This document shows positions 5,546 to 9,245 of a stretch of DNA of 9,245 bases, one piece after another (the first letter of the stretch is position 1; the number at the start of each line of letters is the position of its first letter). Position numbers and translations under genes: made by a program. The notes under the pieces were generated by a model. The model was not told the DNA's origin. It worked only from the letters and a program-made list of their open reading frames with translations, and did not search any database. The stretch lies in assembly GCA_004555705.1 (NCBI GenBank), contig SFHI01000063.1, positions 1 through 9,245 of the forward strand, read 5' to 3'. Origin of the DNA: Clostridiales bacterium. GTDB lineage: Bacteria > Bacillota > Clostridia > Oscillospirales > Oscillospiraceae.

Positions 5546-7591
5546 TCAGCCCCGCTGCATTCCTGCAAGCATTTCCTTCTCCCGGCTCTGGCAGGTGAAG
5601 AGGATCACCTGGCGGTGTTCCGCTTCTTCCCGCAGCAGCCTGAGGGCCGCTTCCAGCCTGGTTTCGTCAAAGCGCACCAGGGCGTCGTCCAGAATCAGCG
5701 GGGCCTCGGATGTCAGCTCCTCCGCCACGGCCAGCCGCAGGGCCAGGTACAGCTGGTCCGCCGTGCCGTCGCTGCGCCACAGGACGCTGCGCTGGGTGTC
5801 CTCGCCCAAGGCCCCCGCCGTCAGGGAGAAATCCTCCCCCCAGCTGAGCCTGTCATACCGGCCTCCCGTCAGGGCCGTGAGCAATTCCCCGGCCCGGTGG
5901 GTGATCCGGGGTGCAAACCGCCGCTGCAGCTCCTGCTGCGCCCGGTTCAGGGTGTCCAGGGCCACATTCAGAGCGGCGTAGGTGTCCTCCAGCGTTCGGA
6001 TGCGTCCGTTCACCCGCTCCAGCTCCGTTTCCAGCCTTCCGGGGTCGCCCAGAGTCTCCATCCGCCCCTGGTACTGCCCCAGCAGATTTTGGAGCCTGTG
6101 CTGCTCACGGAGGATATCCTCCAGCGCGGCCTCCGTCTCCTCCCGGGTCAGGGTCAGGCTGTCCTCTGATGCAGGAGCCTGCGCTTCCCGGGCCTGCCCC
6201 AGGGCTTCCAGATGAGCCCGGCACCGGGCTTCCTCCCGGCGGGCTTCCTCCAGGTCCCGGCTCAGCTCCAGGTCCTGCCGCCAATCCGCCTCCGCTTCCT
6301 CCGGAAGTCTTTCCCCCCAGAGGGCCTCGCCCCGCTGGCGCAGCAAACGGCTCCGCTCCTCCAGCCGTTGGGCCCGGAGGCAGTTCTCCTGCTCCCGCCG
6401 CCACTGTTCCGGCTCCCGGGAACCGTAGTCCCGTTCCATACCCTTGCAGGAAACCAGGCTCAGCAGAGCCCCGGCCAGGGCCAGCGCCCCCAGGCCCACG
6501 GCGATGCCGCCCCAGAGCCACTTTCCCCAGACCAGCAGGGCCACCCCCGCCATCCAGGCGGTCAGGGCGGCAATTCCCGCCAGCAGGGGTAGGGGTTTCA
6601 GCCGTTCATAGCGGGCAATGTCCTGTTCCAGCTTTCTTCCCGGGGAGGCAGCGCCAAAAGCCGGGGGCGTGGGGCCCCGCTTTTGGAGCCTTTCCCGCTC
6701 CAGCCGCAGCACCCGCCACTCCTCCCGGAGGGCCTGGAGCTCGTCCAGCTTCCGCCGGGCCCCGGCGCCGTCGGGGGCCAGCCGCTCCAGGGTCTCCCGA
6801 CGGGCGGCAGCCAGCTCCAGGGCGTCCTGTGCCTCCCGGCGCAGAGCCTCCACCCGTCCGGCCTCGGCATAGGTTAAAGCCGCCAGGTGATTTTCCAGGG
6901 CTTTCTGTTCCGCCTCCAGCTCCGCGAGATGCCCGGTCACAGCTTCCCGCTCCCCGGTAAGCCGCTCCAGCTCCGCCTGTTTTCCCTCCAGAAGCCGCCG
7001 CTGGTCCTCCGCCTGGGGCAGCAGCCCCGAACGGTTGTAGCGGCAGCGGTTCCGCAGGTCCCGCAGGCTCTGCTCTAAGCGCGCGGTTTCCCCGCTTTCG
7101 TCCCCGGTGGTCACCAGGTCCCGCAGACGGCGGCGCAGGGCCTCGTCCTGGGTTACGGGCAGGTCCGCCAGCCGCAGGAACCCCGCCCGGCGGAACACGG
7201 ACTGCTCTGCTCCCGTAAGCCACTCCCCGCAGTTTGCGGCGGTCAGCTCCGGCACAGGGATTCCGGAATCGGTTTCGTAGGCCCGGAACTCCCCCAGGGG
7301 CACCCGGCCCCGGGTGCGGCGCTCGATGGTGATGTTCCGGCCCTGCCACTGCACCTCCAGCCGCCCCTCCATGGGGCTTCCCGACCAGGGGGCGTAGCGC
7401 TCCTTGTCCGCGAGGGCCCCCTTCGTAGACTTGGCCCGGGTGTCCAGGCCGTAGAGCATGGCGCATAGAAACGCGCACCAGGTGCTCTTGCCCCACTCGT
7501 TGGGGGCCTGGATCACGCTAAGCCCCGGCTCCAAAGAAAGGGTTTCGTGCTCCAGCTTGCCGAAGGTGGCGGTCATTTCCAGAATTCTCAC
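5546..7591 (-). CDS. YhaN/SbcC-like AAA (ABC-type) ATPase with coiled coils and a central membrane hairpin
   Basis: This 681-residue protein is read from a GTG start. The start codon overlaps the TGA of the upstream exonuclease, has AAGGAGGTG 8 bases before it, and gives the family N-terminus VRILEMTATFG. The Walker A motif APNEWGKST is at 29-37 (first glycine replaced by alanine). Long Glu/Arg/Leu-rich coiled-coil regions flank two hydrophobic segments at about 336-353 and 357-378. The ABC signature is SDGTADQLYLALRLA from 607. Walker B (LILDD) is at 632-636, with FDE downstream, and the H-loop region reads 'VILFTCQSRE'. Rad50/SbcC-type ATPases work with an Mre11/SbcD-type nuclease on DNA ends, and that partner is the overlapping upstream gene. 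The membrane pair and first motif match B. subtilis YhaN, although this protein is shorter (YhaN is over 900 residues). Exact cellular role is unproven. Confidence 0.9.
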   Translation of the reverse strand: MRILEMTATFGKLEHETLSLEPGLSVIQAPNEWGKSTWCAFLCAMLYGLDTRAKSTKGALADKERYAPWSGSPMEGRLEVQWQGRNITIERRTRGRVPLGEFRAYETDSGIPVPELTAANCGEWLTGAEQSVFRRAGFLRLADLPVTQDEALRRRLRDLVTTGDESGETARLEQSLRDLRNRCRYNRSGLLPQAEDQRRLLEGKQAELERLTGEREAVTGHLAELEAEQKALENHLAALTYAEAGRVEALRREAQDALELAAARRETLERLAPDGAGARRKLDELQALREEWRVLRLERERLQKRGPTPPAFGAASPGRKLEQDIARYERLKPLPLLAGIAALTAWMAGVALLVWGKWLWGGIAVGLGALALAGALLSLVSCKGMERDYGSREPEQWRREQENCLRAQRLEERSRLLRQRGEALWGERLPEEAEADWRQDLELSRDLEEARREEARCRAHLEALGQAREAQAPASEDSLTLTREETEAALEDILREQHRLQNLLGQYQGRMETLGDPGRLETELERVNGRIRTLEDTYAALNVALDTLNRAQQELQRRFAPRITHRAGELLTALTGGRYDRLSWGEDFSLTAGALGEDTQRSVLWRSDGTADQLYLALRLAVAEELTSEAPLILDDALVRFDETRLEAALRLLREEAEHRQVILFTCQSREKEMLAGMQRG

Positions 7592-8607
7592 GGCAGGGAC
7601 ACCTCCTTCCCCTTCAGGAACTCCCGGCTGATCCGGGCGGCCAGGGCTGCCGCGGCGCTCCCGGCCTCCGCCTGCTCCCGGAGAAGGCGGAAGTACACCC
7701 CCTCCAGGGTGTCCTCCCCCGCCAGCTCCCACATATCCCCGGGGGCCGTCCGCTGATCCTTCAGCCACAGATTGGGAATTCCCGGGAGGTAAATCTCCCC
7801 CTCCCCCTCTCCGGTGAGGGTAATGCGGTAAAAGTCCCGGGTTTCGCCGCCGGGGAGCCGGTTTTCCAGTTCCTCAGCGGGGATTTCCAGATTGTAAAAC
7901 CGTATGCCGGGGACGGCCCGGAAGGATACCTCCGTCCGCTCCCCCACATCCACGATGTACACGCCCTTCTCCCCGGTCTCGTCCCAGCCCCGGCCCATGG
8001 GGCAGCCGGGCCAGCCGCAGAGGGTGTCCCCGGCCCGGAAGGAGCCGGCCTGGTGCACATGGCCCAGAGCCAGGTAGTTCAGGCCGCTTTGCCGCGCCTG
8101 GGCCATTGTTACGGGGCAGTAGGGAGAACCGGGGGTCACGGCATCCCCATGAACCAGGGCAATTTGGTACTTTTCCGGCCCCCGGGCATGGAAGCCTTCC
8201 AAAAGTCCCGGGCAGTCCATCTGTTCATAGCCCGCGCCCCACACCCGGCAGTCCAGGTCCGGCAGGGGAACGCTCTGCCAGTCCCCGGCAAAGATATGCA
8301 GATTCCCGGGCCACCGCTCCGACTGCCAAAAAGTGCCGTAATCGTGGTTTCCCGGGGTGAGAAACGCGGGAACCTCCGCTTCTTCCAGAGCGTTTTTCAG
8401 CGCGTCCAGGGACTCCCTTGTGGGCCTGCCGTCAAAAATGTCCCCGGCCAGAAGGAGCAAATCGCAGCCCTCCCGGCGGCAGATATCCGCGATTTTCCCG
8501 GGAAGGGCCAGGCTCTCCCGGCGGAGCAGCTCCCCCCGCTCCCGGTCAAACCCCCGGAAGGGGGAATCCAGATGAAAGTCCCCGCTGTGCAGGAGTCTTA
8601 ATCCCAT
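7588..8607 (-). CDS. YhaO/SbcD-like DNA repair exonuclease (Mre11-type metallophosphoesterase)
   Basis: This 339-residue protein has the complete calcineurin-like metal site: GDFHLD (9-14), GDIFD (55-59), GNHD (86-89), VHGD (152-155) and GHVH (182-185). The C-terminal approximately 120 residues form the expected capping region. The ATG at 8607 lies within the last codons of the upstream ymdB gene (10-base overlap) and has an AAGGA-type site about 8 bases before it. It is followed, with GTGA overlap, by the SbcC/YhaN-like ATPase, the normal partner in a Mn-dependent nuclease complex that processes double-strand ends or hairpins. A YhaO-type assignment is preferred over SbcD because of the membrane-segment partner. 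Confidence 0.92.
   Translation of the reverse strand: MGLRLLHSGDFHLDSPFRGFDRERGELLRRESLALPGKIADICRREGCDLLLLAGDIFDGRPTRESLDALKNALEEAEVPAFLTPGNHDYGTFWQSERWPGNLHIFAGDWQSVPLPDLDCRVWGAGYEQMDCPGLLEGFHARGPEKYQIALVHGDAVTPGSPYCPVTMAQARQSGLNYLALGHVHQAGSFRAGDTLCGWPGCPMGRGWDETGEKGVYIVDVGERTEVSFRAVPGIRFYNLEIPAEELENRLPGGETRDFYRITLTGEGEGEIYLPGIPNLWLKDQRTAPGDMWELAGEDTLEGVYFRLLREQAEAGSAAAALAARISREFLKGKEVSLP
7600..7608 (-). promoter_or_regulatory. Ribosome binding site inside the exonuclease gene that sets the ATPase GTG start
   Basis: AAGGAGGTG on the minus strand lies within the last codons of the exonuclease gene, 8 bases before the GTG at 7591. Together with the GTGA start/stop overlap it implies translational coupling and rules out longer in-frame starts. 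Confidence 0.8.
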
Positions 8608-9245
8608 TGGTCAATCCTTTCCGCCCGGAGGCATTTTCCCGTGGAGGCGTCCAGGGTGAAGAGCACCCCCTCCAGCTTGGTGGGGCCGTCGGCCCAGCGA
8701 TAGCGCTCCGTCAGGTCCCCCCGGAACTTGGCGATGGAAAGGTCGGGCCGGATGCCCAGCACCGATTCCCGGGGACCGGTCATGCCCAAATCCGTCACAT
8801 ACCCCGTACCTTTGGGCAGCACCCGGGCATCCGCCGTGGGCACATGGGTGTGGGTGCCCCACACCGCGCTGACCCTCCCGTCCAGGAGATACCCCATGGC
8901 CAGCTTCTCGGAGGTGGCCTCGGCGTGGATTTCCACCAGGATGATTTTGGCCGTAATTTTCTTCAATAGCTTTTCCACCAGCAGGAAGGGATTGTCCGGG
9001 GTGTAGTCCATGGCGCACCGGCCGATGAGGTCGATGACGGCCACGTCCCCGAATCGGCTTTCATAAACCGCCCAGCCCCTGCCCGGAGCCTGGGGGGCGT
9101 AGTTGGCGGGCCGGAGAATACGGTCACTGTCCTCCAGGAACCTGACAATCTCCCGCTTGCCGAAGGAGTGGTTGCCCAGGGTGATGACATCCGCCCCGGC
9201 GTCCAGAATGTCCTCCGCCTGGTCCGGGGTGATGCCCACCACGCT
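8598..9245 (-). CDS. ymdB: YmdB-type (TIGR00282) metallophosphoesterase, partial (N-terminus outside window)
   Basis: The last 215 residues and the TAA stop are present; the frame stays open to the right edge, so about 43 N-terminal residues are missing. The visible family motifs are TLGNHSFGKRE, RPANYAP, DNPF, HAEATSEK, DGRVSAVWGTHTHVPTAD and TDLGMTGP. These supply the Asn and three His metal ligands; the N-terminal Asp and Glu ligands would lie off-window. The family hydrolyses 2',3'-cyclic nucleotides, and B. subtilis YmdB affects biofilm and motility decisions. In many Firmicutes the gene follows rny (ribonuclease Y), so rny may lie just beyond the right edge. The stop overlaps the start of the exonuclease gene, so it is first or internal in the three-gene minus-strand operon. 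Confidence 0.92.
   Translation of the reverse strand, partial: SVVGITPDQAEDILDAGADVITLGNHSFGKREIVRFLEDSDRILRPANYAPQAPGRGWAVYESRFGDVAVIDLIGRCAMDYTPDNPFLLVEKLLKKITAKIILVEIHAEATSEKLAMGYLLDGRVSAVWGTHTHVPTADARVLPKGTGYVTDLGMTGPRESVLGIRPDLSIAKFRGDLTERYRWADGPTKLEGVLFTLDASTGKCLRAERIDQWD

Noticed and set aside
5911..6960. Long plus-strand open frame rich in Pro/Ala/Gly opposite the ATPase gene
   Set aside because: Its composition is that of a shadow of a GC-rich coding strand; the opposite frame has Walker A, signature and Walker B motifs.

Overview
The window is GC-rich and tightly coded. The gene content (a BlaI/M56 pair, a VanZ-family protein, an anaerobic-type corrin methyltransferase, a YhaO/YhaN-like nuclease-ATPase pair and a YmdB-type phosphodiesterase), strong AGGAGG ribosome binding sites and sigma-A-like TTGACA/TATAAT promoters point to a Gram-positive anaerobe. 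A high-GC member of the Clostridia (Oscillospirales-like) is the best guess. This is inference from style and content, not a taxonomic assignment.

Layout, left to right. A minus-strand M56 (BlaR1-type) membrane metallopeptidase with a very large extracellular part fills 1-2550 and runs off the left edge. Upstream of it, 2551-2995 holds no gene but a nested repeat: an outer inverted repeat of AATTGAC heptamers enclosing a palindromic element (copy A). The BlaI/MecI-type repressor gene (2996-3364, minus) follows, with its own promoter overlapped by two operator palindromes. Copy B of the palindromic element (3480-3718) fills the gap to a divergent vanZ-like gene (3806-4276, plus), which has an extended -10 promoter and an intrinsic terminator overlapping its stop codon. 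Copy C (4310-4549) lies between that gene and the convergent cbiL gene (4589-5275, minus). Copy D (5324-5538) fills the gap upstream of cbiL. A minus-strand operon then occupies 5546-9245, transcribed in the order ymdB (cut by the right edge), a YhaO/SbcD-like exonuclease and a YhaN/SbcC-like ATPase. Its genes overlap, and the ATPase start overlaps the exonuclease stop.

How the parts work together. BlaI and the M56 protein should form a sensor-protease/repressor circuit, although their genes are separated by 445 bases of repeat. The exonuclease and ATPase should form a membrane-linked Mre11/Rad50-like complex. The most unusual content is the non-coding material. Four copies of an approximately 210-240 bp palindromic element fill all four long intergenic gaps. 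Each arm carries a small hairpin whose stem differs between copies while pairing is retained. The copies form two subfamilies arranged as a nested mirror (A-B-vanZ-C-D, with A inverted relative to D and B inverted relative to C).
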